NCBI RefSeq assembly: GCF_014698045.1
Contig: NZ_JACJSE010000002.1
Span: forward strand, 124,001 to 188,000
Direction of reading: 5' to 3'
Length of the DNA: 64,000 nucleotides
Origin: Aulosira sp. FACHB-615
GTDB taxonomy: Bacteria > Cyanobacteriota > Cyanobacteriia > Cyanobacteriales > Nostocaceae
The notes beneath the pieces were generated by a model, which was given only the letters and a program-made list of their open reading frames with translations, was not told where the DNA came from and ran no database searches. Within the stretch, counting starts at the first letter, position 1. Every line of letters begins with the position of its first letter. The position numbers and the translations under genes are program-made. This document shows, one piece after another, positions 35,942 to 43,724 of this stretch.

Positions 35942-36979
35942 ATGGTTAACCGCCGTCGTTTTCTCAATGTTGCCACATCGGGTATATGTGGTTTTTCTAT
36001 GGCATATATGTTGGGAAGTTGTAGTCAACAAACCCAACAGCAAGTAATCAAAACTGCCAATTTAGAAATTAAAACTAAAGTCCTCCGTATGGGCTATCAG
36101 AGTGCGGGGGATTTGGTACGAAATCGCCAAGTTTTAGAAAAACGCCTAGAACCATTGGGAATTAAGGTGGAATGGGCGCAGTTTGTCCAAGGGCCGCAAC
36201 TGATGGAGGGAATGGCCGCAGGTAAAGTTGATGTGGGTTCTGTAGGAGAAACGCCGCCAATTTTTGCACAAGTCGCTGGTTCCAAATTGGTTTATGTTGT
36301 TGGTACACAAAGAACGCCAACAACAGGAACAAGTAGTGTGATTGCTGTACCACCAGAATCTTCTTTAACTAAATTTGAAGAAATTAAGGGACAGGAAGTA
36401 TATTTTCAAAAAGGTTCAGCATCCCACTATTTTATTTTGAGAGCTTTACAATCTATTGGTTTGACTATCAAAGATATAAAAATCAGAAGTATACCGACTA
36501 TCGAAGCACGGGCGGCTTTTTTAGAAGGGAGAATTCCGGTGTGGATGACTGGTGATCCCCATTATGCGATCGCCCAAAAACTCAACCGGATTCGTGTCCT
36601 CAGAGATTCTGTAGGTTTAGATTCTCCTGGTGGCTACTATATTGCAGATCGAAAATTTGCGGAAGAAAATCCTGGCTTACTCAAAATTATCATTGAGGAA
36701 CTTCATGGTCTTGATAAATGGGCTGATGCAAATCGAGATGAAGTCAAAAAATTGATGATTACAGAACAAAAACTAGCACCAGATGTAGCCGATTTAGTAA
36801 TGTCTCGCCGCACTTTCGCCGGACGCAGAGGTCTAAGTCCGTCTTTGATAGCAGAACAACAACGTGTAGCAGATTTATTTTTTGAATCAGGTGTCATACC
36901 CAAGAAAATCAACATTCAAGAAGCCTTACTTCCACCTGAGTTATATGCTGCTATCACACCATCAGAAATTATGGTTTAG
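35942..36979 (+). CDS. Sulfonate/nitrate-type ABC transporter substrate-binding lipoprotein (SsuA-like)
   Basis: A 345-residue periplasmic solute-binding protein. The N-terminus has twin arginines (R-R-R-F-L) and a hydrophobic helix ending in the lipobox L-G-S-C, so it is likely exported, perhaps by Tat, and lipid-anchored at Cys27. The mature part has the G-Y-Q-S-A-G-D-L-V and G-K-V-D-V-G-S-V-G-E-T segments typical of the SsuA/TauA group that binds aliphatic sulfonates. No matching permease or ATPase gene lies in the window; the next ABC gene is an exporter-type fusion. The context of an FMN monooxygenase of a sulfur-oxidising family supports an organosulfur substrate, but that is inference. 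Confidence 0.88.
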   Translation: MVNRRRFLNVATSGICGFSMAYMLGSCSQQTQQQVIKTANLEIKTKVLRMGYQSAGDLVRNRQVLEKRLEPLGIKVEWAQFVQGPQLMEGMAAGKVDVGSVGETPPIFAQVAGSKLVYVVGTQRTPTTGTSSVIAVPPESSLTKFEEIKGQEVYFQKGSASHYFILRALQSIGLTIKDIKIRSIPTIEARAAFLEGRIPVWMTGDPHYAIAQKLNRIRVLRDSVGLDSPGGYYIADRKFAEENPGLLKIIIEELHGLDKWADANRDEVKKLMITEQKLAPDVADLVMSRRTFAGRRGLSPSLIAEQQRVADLFFESGVIPKKINIQEALLPPELYAAITPSEIMV

Positions 36980-37325
36980 TTTCTTGCACAGGACATGGCC
37001 ACAAAGATTATCTGTGAAGATAGGGTGTAAGGGTGCAATGGTATGTAGGACTCATATTTGATTTATGAAAAAAATCAGTACACCCAGATCAGCCGTCTTT
37101 CCTACTCCCTACTCCCCATTCCCTACTCCCTACCTACATAACTAGATTCAGGAATCAAACCGTATTCCTATAGGGGTGTAAGTGTTTTGAAAACCTCCTC
37201 CTTTCTCTACAACCTGAATTTTTTGTTTTCTTGCATCAGTTTTTTTGTAGATAGTTATGGCCTTCTTTCAGCAATTGGACGGCGGATTTAGTCGTCCATT
37301 TTTATTCCGTCCATCAGTTTAAACA
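36980..37325. other. Intergenic region
   Basis: 346 bp between the binding-protein gene and the ABC exporter. It contains GGGTGTAAGGGTG and CCCTACTCCC-type simple repeats (about 37023-37130) resembling the interior of repeat family D. A GGACGGCGGATTTAGTCGTCC imperfect palindrome near 37277 lies about 45 bases before the exporter start and might be a control site; this is tentative. Confidence 0.5.
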
Positions 37326-39203
37326 ATGCTACGATATCGACTTTACATGACGAAAAAGATTAGAAAATCCAAATCTTTTCAACGTGCTGCGACTGCGCCA
37401 AATTTACCTGATACACCATTCAGATTTATTTGCTATTTTGTTAACCAGTTTCGCTGGTGGTATTTAGTAATGGTACTTTTGGAAATAATGCACGCAACTT
37501 GTGGCATTATGTTACCTTATGCCATTGGCGAAATTATTCGCAGTGTGACGCGATCGCCTAACAACAGTCAGCAAATTTTTGATGTTATTCGTCAACCTCT
37601 GATACTGTTCACAGCGTTGAGTGTGGGTGAAGTAATCTTTGGACGTGCGGCTGGACTTTTGCAAACGATTCTGCATCCCATCCACCGCCAGCACATCGTC
37701 AGATCCTTATATGCTTATTTGCAACATCATTCCCATCGTTACTTAAGTAGTAGTTTTGCTGGGGCTTTAGCACATCGCATCGGGGAAACTTCTCTGGGTG
37801 TTACCCAAACGATGCAAATGTTAATTACAGAATTTATGTCTGTGATTGTCGGGTATATTGTCGCCACAATCTTACTGTATCGCGCCTATCCTCCCTTAGC
37901 GGCGTTTGTTGGGATATGGGCAGTTTTGTTTATTACTATTTCCTTTTGGTTAGCGACTCGCTGTCGAATTTATTCTCGCAAAGCCGCCGCCGCCAGAAGT
38001 GAAACTACAGGCATTATTGTAGATGCAGTCACAAATCTCAGTAGTACTCGGCTGTTTGCGCGTTTGGGTTTTGAACGACGCTATTTAAATGAACAATTAA
38101 AGGGCGAACTCAAACAGGTAAGAAAATCTAACTGGTATTCTGAGCGAATTCGCTGGTTTCAGTTTATTTCAGCAGCGATTCTGAAAATTGGCACGCTGTA
38201 TTATTCTCTCACCCTCTGGAGTCAAGGTGCGATCGCTGCGGCTGACTTTGTTGTCGCTACTAGTTTGTCATTGTTAATCATCAGTGAAGCACGTAATTTA
38301 AGCCGTCGCTTTCTGGAATTTTTTGAACATATCGGGAATATTGCCAATGGTGTGATGACAATTGTGCAACCCCATGAGTTGATTGATCGAGAACAAGCGA
38401 TCGCTTGTTCCATCACCCAAGGTAAAATTGAGTTTCGCCAAGTTAATTTCAGCTACACAGAAGATAAGAAAGTATTCGATAATCTTTCCATCACTATTCA
38501 ACCAGGTGAACGTGTCGGTTTGGTAGGTTTTTCTGGTTCTGGTAAATCTACCTTCGTGAATTTGATTTTGCGTTTATTCGATCCCCAGTCAGGACAAATT
38601 CTGATTGATGGGGTTGATATCCGTGATATGACGCAGGATGCTTTACACGGGCAAATCAGCTTGATTCCCCAAGATCCATCGCTGTTCCACCGCACATTGA
38701 TAGAAAATATTCGTTATGGGCGATTGGATGCCAGTGATGAGGAAGTAGTTGAGGCTGCACGTAAAGCTTACGCCCACGATTTTATTAGCCAAATCAAGGA
38801 AGGCTACAATTCTTTGGTGGGTGAACGGGGTGTAAAATTATCGGGAGGACAAAGACAACGAATTGCGATCGCACGAGTCATCCTCAAAGATGCACCAATC
38901 CTAATTTTAGATGAAGCCACTTCCAGCCTTGATTCCATTACCGAAAAAGCCATTCAGGATACTCTAGACTTAGCAATGAATGGCAAAACCGTTATAGTCG
39001 TTGCTCATAGGCTGTCTACAATTGCCCACCTCGATCGCATTTTAGTCTTTGACCACGGTCGAATTGTCGAAGATGGTAGCCACGCCAAACTTTTAGCACG
39101 CGGCGGTGCTTACTATAGGTTATGGAAAATGCAAGCTGGTGGATTTCTCCCCGTAGAAGCGAACAACAAGAACCCATCAGATTTGCAAATTAAATCCTTG
39201 TGA
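37326..39203 (+). CDS. ABC exporter (fused membrane and ATP-binding domains)
   Basis: A 625-residue type I exporter half-transporter. Six membrane helices occupy about residues 40-320. The nucleotide-binding domain follows, with Walker A G-F-S-G-S-G-K-S-T (about 400), Q-loop I-P-Q-D-P, signature L-S-G-G-Q-R-Q-R (about 505), Walker B I-L-I-L-D-E-A-T (about 523) and the H-loop A-H-R (about 559). It would act as a homodimer to export a lipid, peptide or drug. The start could be ATG 37326 or ATG 37347. It is 346 bp after the binding-protein gene, so a link to that system is uncertain. Confidence 0.92.
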   Translation: MLRYRLYMTKKIRKSKSFQRAATAPNLPDTPFRFICYFVNQFRWWYLVMVLLEIMHATCGIMLPYAIGEIIRSVTRSPNNSQQIFDVIRQPLILFTALSVGEVIFGRAAGLLQTILHPIHRQHIVRSLYAYLQHHSHRYLSSSFAGALAHRIGETSLGVTQTMQMLITEFMSVIVGYIVATILLYRAYPPLAAFVGIWAVLFITISFWLATRCRIYSRKAAAARSETTGIIVDAVTNLSSTRLFARLGFERRYLNEQLKGELKQVRKSNWYSERIRWFQFISAAILKIGTLYYSLTLWSQGAIAAADFVVATSLSLLIISEARNLSRRFLEFFEHIGNIANGVMTIVQPHELIDREQAIACSITQGKIEFRQVNFSYTEDKKVFDNLSITIQPGERVGLVGFSGSGKSTFVNLILRLFDPQSGQILIDGVDIRDMTQDALHGQISLIPQDPSLFHRTLIENIRYGRLDASDEEVVEAARKAYAHDFISQIKEGYNSLVGERGVKLSGGQRQRIAIARVILKDAPILILDEATSSLDSITEKAIQDTLDLAMNGKTVIVVAHRLSTIAHLDRILVFDHGRIVEDGSHAKLLARGGAYYRLWKMQAGGFLPVEANNKNPSDLQIKSL

Positions 39204-39352
39204 ATAAAAAGGATTCAGGAGTCAGACTGGTGTAGGTTAGGTGGAGGAACGTAACCCAACATTCACGCATACTTTGTTGGGTTACACTATCGCTATACCC
39301 AACCTCACTATTCTCTTAACTGAACTATTTATAACCCCCCTTATCCCCCCTC

Positions 39353-39404
39353 TCTCCCTTGTCTCCCTTGTCTCCCTTGTCTCCCCTCTCTCCCTTATCC
39401 AGCA
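39353..39404. repeat. Short tandem repeat CTCCCTTGT
   Basis: About five near-copies of a 10-bp unit TCTCCCTTGT with variants. Similar but scattered copies occur near 6830, 49580 and 53815. It lies downstream of both the ABC exporter and the tRNA terminator. Confidence 0.7.
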
Positions 39405-39424
39405 AATATCCCCTGAATGCAGCG

Positions 39425-39459
39425 AAAAAACCTGCTAATCTTACATCAAGACTAGCAGG
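39425..39459 (-). terminator. Intrinsic terminator of tRNA-Pro
   Basis: On the minus strand, CCTGCTAGTCTT and AAGATTAGCAGG form a 12-bp stem (one G-T pair) with a five-base loop, followed directly by six T. It lies 18 bases past the tRNA 3' end. This is the clearest rho-independent terminator in the window. Confidence 0.88.
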
Positions 39460-39476
39460 ATTAGGGATTTTATCAA

Positions 39477-39550
39477 TCGGAGCGGCGGGATTCGAACCCA
39501 CGACCTCCACTACCCCAAAGTGGCGCGCTACCAAGCTGCGCTACGCCCCG
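39477..39550 (-). tRNA. trnP: tRNA-Pro (anticodon GGG)
   Basis: A complete cloverleaf can be folded. Acceptor arms are CGGGGCG and CGCTCCG with discriminator A, the anticodon stem is CCACT/AGTGG with loop TTGGGGT giving anticodon GGG, and the T-arm is GTGGG/CCCGC with loop TTCGAAT. It is 74 nt without an encoded CCA. It is a single gene followed by its own terminator. The minus-strand upstream sequence is AT-rich near 39560. Confidence 0.95.
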
Positions 39551-39600
39551 GTCAGAATTATTATTGTATCGCAACGCTTGGGGAGAATCAAGGGTGAAGT

Positions 39601-39966
39601 TTAAAAAACTTGCAACATCCCAGCAGCTTGCAACAGACCAGGTATAGCAGAGGCATTCCATTTACCTTCTGCACAGCGTCCTGTATTTAGGATAAAGCGC
39701 AGATTGTATTCATGGGGATAACCTTCCACTTCCATCCATAATAAATCGCTTTCGGCCTCACAAGCAATTTTTTCTTCATCCATTAATTCTGCTGCGAGTT
39801 GTTTCATGGTTTCTGCTAACTGTGCTAACAAACGGCAAAATTCATTTAACTCAGCCTCGGTTAACTCAATCGCCCAATCATCTGTACCCACTAATCCTTT
39901 AAATTCAGGTGCATTAGGGTTCCAGCCAATACGCCAACCTACACCGCTTTTCATCAGACGTTCCAT
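39601..39966 (-). CDS. DUF1818 family protein
   Basis: A 121-residue small protein found across cyanobacteria. Characteristic parts are K-S-G-V-G-W-R-I-G-W at the N-terminus and A-S-A-I-P-G-L-L-Q-A near the C-terminus. It is acidic and soluble, with no signal peptide. The function is unknown. ATG 39966 is taken as start; a TTG at 39972 and an ATG at 39954 are also in frame. It lies just upstream of tRNA-Pro on the same strand. Confidence 0.85.
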   Translation of the reverse strand: MERLMKSGVGWRIGWNPNAPEFKGLVGTDDWAIELTEAELNEFCRLLAQLAETMKQLAAELMDEEKIACEAESDLLWMEVEGYPHEYNLRFILNTGRCAEGKWNASAIPGLLQAAGMLQVF

Positions 39967-40197
39967 CTGCAAATTTTAGATTTTGGATTTGAGATTTTAG
40001 ATTGTATCTTTTTTTGTCTGTGATGAGATTTGAGGGGCGATCGCTCTTTCACTACGGATATAATTTATCGGTTGTTGTAGGTAGAGACGTTGTACACAAC
40101 GTCTCTACAAATATTTCAGCAAGTCGGGGGAAAAAATAAAACTATGTTTAAGAGAGGTTAATGAAACTAAAACCCTCTTCCCTTCTGCCTTCTCATG

Positions 40198-40764
40198 TCA
40201 CTTTAAGAGTTCAGCACCGCCTGTTTGGGGTGGTTGGGGAGTGGTGGAAGTACTAGGGCGAGGTTTTTGGCGAATGTTCTGCGCGTTGGGGTTAAAAACA
40301 TCGACTAATGTTTGGACTAAAGCATCTCGTTGATGGCGACTCAGGCGAGAAATGGCAGCGCGATCGCCCTCTATCGGATTCTCGCGTAATATATCATTAC
40401 CGGGATAGGTAGCATCATACATAATTTCATTGGCTCCCAGGTAATCAGCCAATGTTAGCTTCCAGTCAAAGCGATAAATTGGCGATCGCTCTTTGACATA
40501 AATGTGATAACGTATCAGGCGACTAGCTAAGGTATTATTTTCCGCCTTTTTGCCAGTTTCTTTGTTGACGTACTGGTTTTCTTTCGGCAAGTCTGGTAAT
40601 TGCTGATATACTAACTGCCAAACATCAGAAGGGCTAATTCTTTGAGCTAGAGCAGGCTGAATGCCAATAAAACTAGAGTGTTGTAGTTGACTTGTGCCTA
40701 AACTCACAACAAGTCCAACTACAACCAACGCCATAATTAATGCTGAATTAAACTTCACAACCAT
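40198..40764 (-). CDS. Secreted hypothetical protein
   Basis: A 188-residue protein with an N-terminal hydrophobic signal (about residues 8-24) and a likely cleavage after Q-P-A-L-A. The mature part of about 145 residues holds a helix-rich segment with Y-V-K-E-R-S-P and R-H-Q-R-D-A-L-V-Q-T and a Pro/Thr-rich tail. I do not recognise the family, although similar conserved proteins occur in Nostocales. The frame extends upstream to 40911, but that part overlaps a repeat and lacks a proper start, so ATG 40764 just before the hydrophobic segment is chosen. Confidence 0.7.
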   Translation of the reverse strand: MVVKFNSALIMALVVVGLVVSLGTSQLQHSSFIGIQPALAQRISPSDVWQLVYQQLPDLPKENQYVNKETGKKAENNTLASRLIRYHIYVKERSPIYRFDWKLTLADYLGANEIMYDATYPGNDILRENPIEGDRAAISRLSRHQRDALVQTLVDVFNPNAQNIRQKPRPSTSTTPQPPQTGGAELLK

Positions 40765-41090
40765 CAGTAGGATAATTGAGCAACGCAGAATTATAGCAGT
40801 TCTTACTTGCTTGTAATACAGTTGGAACCCCGCCCCGCATTTGCTGACGCAAACGCTCCCCTCCCCGCTTGCGGAGAGAAGTTGCGTGCGGGGGTTCCCC
40901 CCGTTGAGCAAACTTCGGGGGAGGGGTTGGGGGTGGGGTTGAAATGTACCTCATCCAACCGAGAACCGCTATATTCTTCTTGTACCATCAGCTATAAGTG
41001 CATTAAAACCCGCGCAGGCAGTCACTGAGCTTGCCGAAGTGCGGGTTTTGTTCGTGTAGCCGCGACTTTAGTCGTTAGGCTGGACTAATT
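40765..41090. other. Intergenic region with a GC-rich repeat
   Basis: 326 bp upstream of the secreted protein and downstream of rpoZ. Bases 40830-40940 form a GC-rich imperfect palindrome (CCCCTCCCCGCTTGCGGAG ... GGGGGAGGGGTTGGGG) of the type found around cyanobacterial genes. Bases 41008-41050 contain AACCCGC and GCGGGTT arms with CACTGAGCTTGCCGAAGTG between them, which could terminate rpoZ. Confidence 0.55.
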
Positions 41091-41327
41091 TTACATTTCA
41101 CCGATAATTTCTGGCTGAGTTAGTTCATCAGACATTTCGATGATTGCCCGTAAAACAGGTTTCATCAGAATATCTTCAGAGCTTTCAAAATCTTCATAAC
41201 GCCGACGCTTGGCACGATTTGCCACCTGAACCGTGATGCGGTAGCGATTCGAGGCTGCACTAATTAAATCCTCGGCGCGGTGCATAATCTGAGATTGGGT
41301 TGTCTCGAACTTGGAACGCTTGAGCAT
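41091..41327 (-). CDS. rpoZ: DNA-directed RNA polymerase omega subunit
   Basis: A 78-residue protein matching cyanobacterial omega. It has the conserved helix around A-E-D-L-I-S-A-A-S-N-R-Y-R-I-T-V-Q-V-A-N-R-A, a basic R-R-R-Y-E-D-F segment and P-V-L-R-A-I-I-E-M. Omega helps assemble the beta-prime subunit of RNA polymerase. ATG 41327 begins the protein at the usual place. Single gene on the minus strand. Confidence 0.95.
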   Translation of the reverse strand: MLKRSKFETTQSQIMHRAEDLISAASNRYRITVQVANRAKRRRYEDFESSEDILMKPVLRAIIEMSDELTQPEIIGEM

Positions 41328-41489
41328 AGTTAATGGTTCTTGGGGACATTCCCCAGTTTAGCAGTCCTAGACAAGATACGGCTTATACATCAGCCAATCG
41401 TCATTTAAGCTGCATCATATTCATATTCATAAAAGCTGCAAACCCTCTTCCTGCTCCCCTGCTGTCTCAATATGCTTGTTTATATGCTG

Positions 41490-41591
41490 AACCTGGATTT
41501 CTCACAAGAGAGAAATCCAGGGGTGTGGGAGGATGGTGAAGAAATCTTTCCCCCCACACTCCCCACATCCCCTACGTGAGAAATTCGGGTT
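41490..41591. repeat. Dispersed repeat family A, copy 2
   Basis: Begins AACCTGGATTTCTCAC and ends GTGAGAAATTCGGGTT, imperfect inverted ends. The interior contains GAAATCCAGG and CCCCCCACACTCCCC. This shorter copy shows the boundaries best. It lies in the 356-bp gap between rpoZ and the fasciclin gene, where nothing else was recognised. Confidence 0.88.
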
Positions 41592-41683
41592 AACAACTAA
41601 TTTTCCGCTACCTCTCCGTTGATAGAGGTTAATAGTTTTGTATCAATTTATAACTAAATTTGTCAGACTATCTTGATATCGTA

Positions 41684-42103
41684 ATGGCTAACATTTGGGA
41701 AACTGCTGTCAAAGCAGGCAATTTTAACACTTTAGTAAAAGCGGCTGAGGCTGCAAAAATTATACACACTCTGCAAAGTTCTGATTTTTTTACACTGTTT
41801 GCACCCACAGATGAAGCTTTTGCCAAGCTACCAAAGGGAACTTTAGAAGAACTACTGCAAGATACTGCCAAACTGAGGAAAATTGTCGCCTATCATGTCA
41901 CTTATGGCGATGTGAGGTCAGATGACTTAGTACAAATCGCAGAAGCTGAAACCCTGGAAGGATCTGTGTTAGCAATTGAGTCTACTAACGGGGATATCAC
42001 AGTGAATGATGCTCATATCCTGCAAACCGATATTTTGGCAGACAATGGTGTAATTCACGTTATTGATGCAGTTCTCATCCCGGCGATGGTGGCTGGACAT
42101 TGA
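41684..42103 (+). CDS. Fasciclin (FAS1) domain protein
   Basis: A 139-residue single FAS1 domain. The conserved F-A-P-T-D-E-A-F motif (about 43-50) and the second box I-H-V-I-D-A-V-L-I-P (about 123-132) are present. FAS1 domains mediate adhesion, and cyanobacterial ones are mostly of unknown target. This version starts M-A-N-I-W-E-T-A-V-K, without a signal peptide, as in many cyanobacterial homologues. ATG 41684 is preferred to TTG 41660. Single gene. Confidence 0.92.
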   Translation: MANIWETAVKAGNFNTLVKAAEAAKIIHTLQSSDFFTLFAPTDEAFAKLPKGTLEELLQDTAKLRKIVAYHVTYGDVRSDDLVQIAEAETLEGSVLAIESTNGDITVNDAHILQTDILADNGVIHVIDAVLIPAMVAGH

Positions 42104-42111
42104 AAAATTAA

Positions 42112-42376
42112 GGCGTAAACCGCCTCAGAATTCATTCCGAGTCTCATAGCGCAAGTCGTCTGAAGATGACTCAACTAAAAATGTCTGACAGTCCACTTAA
42201 GTGGACTTTGGCCCGGATTTCTCACCACACCTTTCAAAGCCTGTGCAGGGGAGCAGGGGAGCAGGGGAGAATGAAGGTACTCTCTCCCCTGCCCCTCCGC
42301 ACCTCTGCCCCATCAAACGCCTGAAGCTTGTGAGAAATGCGGGTTTGGCTATAAGCCTGAAACTTTAGTTCTAGGC
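42112..42376. repeat. Dispersed repeat family C, copy interrupted by repeat B
   Basis: The outer parts (42112-42211 and 42345-42376) match the continuous copy at 47389-47517: ATTCCGAGTCTCATAGCGC, CTGAAGATGACTCAAC, then AGTCCAC...GTGGACTTTGGC, and after the interruption CTATAAGCCTGAAACTTTAG and TTCTAGGCGGG. It is therefore a nested pair. Confidence 0.88.
42212..42344. repeat. Dispersed repeat family B, copy 2, inserted in repeat C
   Basis: Nearly identical to 29822-29955. The flanks show TTTGGC on both sides (42206-42211 and 42344-42349), which looks like a short target duplication because the uninterrupted repeat C at 47389-47517 has TTTGGC only once at this place. Confidence 0.88.
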
Positions 42377-42483
42377 GGGATGTGGTTGAGGATGAAAATT
42401 TTTGTGCGTCAGTCCTAAAGCTGTTTGATTGATCGCATTTACCAGTGGGAATCATAACAAAAATTCCCTACGGTAAAGATAAA

Positions 42484-42960
42484 ATGGCTTACCAAAATAT
42501 CACCGCCTCCCTTTCTCCAGAAGATATCCAAGAAATTAAAGCCGCCTTTGCAACCATTCAAGCAAAGTTGCCGTTTCTCGTCACCCTCAGCGCCGAGGAA
42601 CGACGCAAGTTATTTAAAATGGGCGATAAAAGACTATCTTTTGTCAACACTAGCCTAATTGCTGCCCAGTCGAACCGCGATATTTTACCAGCGAGTTTTG
42701 ATTTAGAAGAATTTGTCCGGGATTATCAATTAGCTACCAACCTCACCGAACTGTTAATTGGACTGCGACAACTCACAGAACAAGTAGATGATACCCTAAT
42801 GGCAGTTGGTAGCGAAGCCATGAGTAGTAGTTTGACTGTTTATGATTACGTCAAGACTGCGGCTAAGAAAACTCCAGGGTTAAAAACCATTGCTGAACAG
42901 ATGGGCGAAAAGTTTAAAGCTATTAAAAGTAAACCTGCTAAAGCTGCATCTGATTCTTAA
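42484..42960 (+). CDS. Conserved hypothetical protein
   Basis: A 158-residue soluble protein, mostly helical. It reads like the conserved bacterial family whose members start with Y-Q-N-I-T-A-S-L and contain L-S-A-E-E-R-R-K-L and P-K-M/K-M-G-D-K. I do not know its function. The C-terminus is Lys/Ala-rich. ATG 42484 is used; the frame also extends to a GTG at 42445. Single gene between repeat-rich spacers. Confidence 0.75.
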   Translation: MAYQNITASLSPEDIQEIKAAFATIQAKLPFLVTLSAEERRKLFKMGDKRLSFVNTSLIAAQSNRDILPASFDLEEFVRDYQLATNLTELLIGLRQLTEQVDDTLMAVGSEAMSSSLTVYDYVKTAAKKTPGLKTIAEQMGEKFKAIKSKPAKAASDS

Positions 42961-42987
42961 AGGATTTTTTAAAAGTCTTTAGAGATG

Positions 42988-43083
42988 TAGCCAAACATTT
43001 TAGATCCCCCTAAATCCCCCTTAAAAAAGGGGGACTTTAACTCCAGTCCCCCCCTTTTGAAGGGGGGCTAGGGGGGATCAAAA
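42988..43083. repeat. Palindromic repeat (GATCCCCCTAAATCCCC type), left inverted copy
   Basis: TAGCCAAACATTTTA followed by the GATCCCCCTAAATCCCCC palindrome and ending GGGGGGATCAAA. The right copy at 43565-43658 is the same sequence in reverse orientation, and homology includes the 13 or so bases outside the palindrome. Confidence 0.88.
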
Positions 43084-43204
43084 TGCTAGTAAACAACTTG
43101 ATAAGTCTTGTGTGTACACCGTAGTTTTCAAGGGAATCAAAATGGTGAATTTAATTTTATTTCACACATTTTCAAGGAGTTGAAAGATATAAACTGTCTT
43201 AAAG

Positions 43205-43591
43205 ATGATAAAAAACCTTAACAGTAGCGATTTCTATTTACCTTACAATCCAAAGCTTGTAGAAAGAGCAAAAGAACTTCGCAAAAACATGACTCCAGCA
43301 GAAAAAAAGCTGTGGTGTGATTATTTAAGGAATTTTCAATTTCGGGTCTTAAGGCAACGACCAATTCATCATTTTATAGTTGATTTTTACTGTCCTACTT
43401 TACAAGTAGTAATTGAAATTGATGGGGATAGCCATTTTACAGATGAAGCTCAAGACTATGACAGAGAAAGAACAAGAATTTTAGAAGGGTATGGTTTAAA
43501 GATTATTAGGTTTACAAATAGTCAAGTTTTAAATCACTTTGAGAGCGTGTGTGAGCATATACAGGGTTTGATCCCCCCTAACCCCCCTTAA
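43205..43591 (+). CDS. DUF559 endonuclease-like protein
   Basis: A 128-residue protein of the DUF559 family, which has a Vsr/restriction-endonuclease-like fold. The signature R-A-K-E-L-R-K-N-M-T-P-A-E-K is at about residues 21-33. The putative catalytic segment is F-I-V-D-F-Y-C followed by V-V-I-E-I-D-G-D-S-H (about 68-86), a D...ExD arrangement. The last residues (L-I-P-P-N-P-P) and the stop codon come from the adjacent repeat. The gene is enclosed by two inverted copies of one repeat, 42988-43083 and 43565-43658. A nuclease function is inferred from the family and is not established for most members. Confidence 0.88.
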   Translation: MIKNLNSSDFYLPYNPKLVERAKELRKNMTPAEKKLWCDYLRNFQFRVLRQRPIHHFIVDFYCPTLQVVIEIDGDSHFTDEAQDYDRERTRILEGYGLKIIRFTNSQVLNHFESVCEHIQGLIPPNPP

Positions 43592-43658
43592 AAAGGGGGG
43601 AATAAGATTTAAAGTCCCCCTTTTGAAGGGGGATTTAGGGGGATCTAAATGTTTGCCT
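43565..43658. repeat. Palindromic repeat, right inverted copy next to the DUF559 gene
   Basis: Reverse complement of the repeat at 42988-43083, ending GGGGGATCTAAATGTTTGCCTA. It supplies the stop codon of the DUF559 gene. Together the two copies form inverted repeats of about 95 bp around a 480-bp centre. Confidence 0.88.
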
Positions 43659-43724
43659 ACCAACAAACAGGCTTTTAAAACAGCCTCTGACAATTGGAAA
43701 ACGAGATGTATCTTTTAACGAATG

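Larger units (their letters stand above)
42104..42483. other. Intergenic region with nested repeats
   Basis: 380 bp made largely of a copy of repeat C (42112-42376) into which repeat B (42212-42344) has been inserted. The remainder before 42484 is AT-rich and may carry the promoter of the next gene. Confidence 0.7.

Noticed and set aside
39241..39438. Open frames between the ABC exporter and tRNA-Pro
   Set aside because: They cover the CTCCCTTGT tandem repeat and the tRNA terminator and have no coding character.
40765..40911. Longer N-terminus for the secreted protein at 40198-40764
   Set aside because: The extra residues are partly encoded by a GC-rich repeat and would bury the signal peptide inside the protein.
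41333..41539. A small open frame between rpoZ and the fasciclin gene
   Set aside because: Its C-terminal part is encoded by repeat A; no ribosome site or domain was seen.
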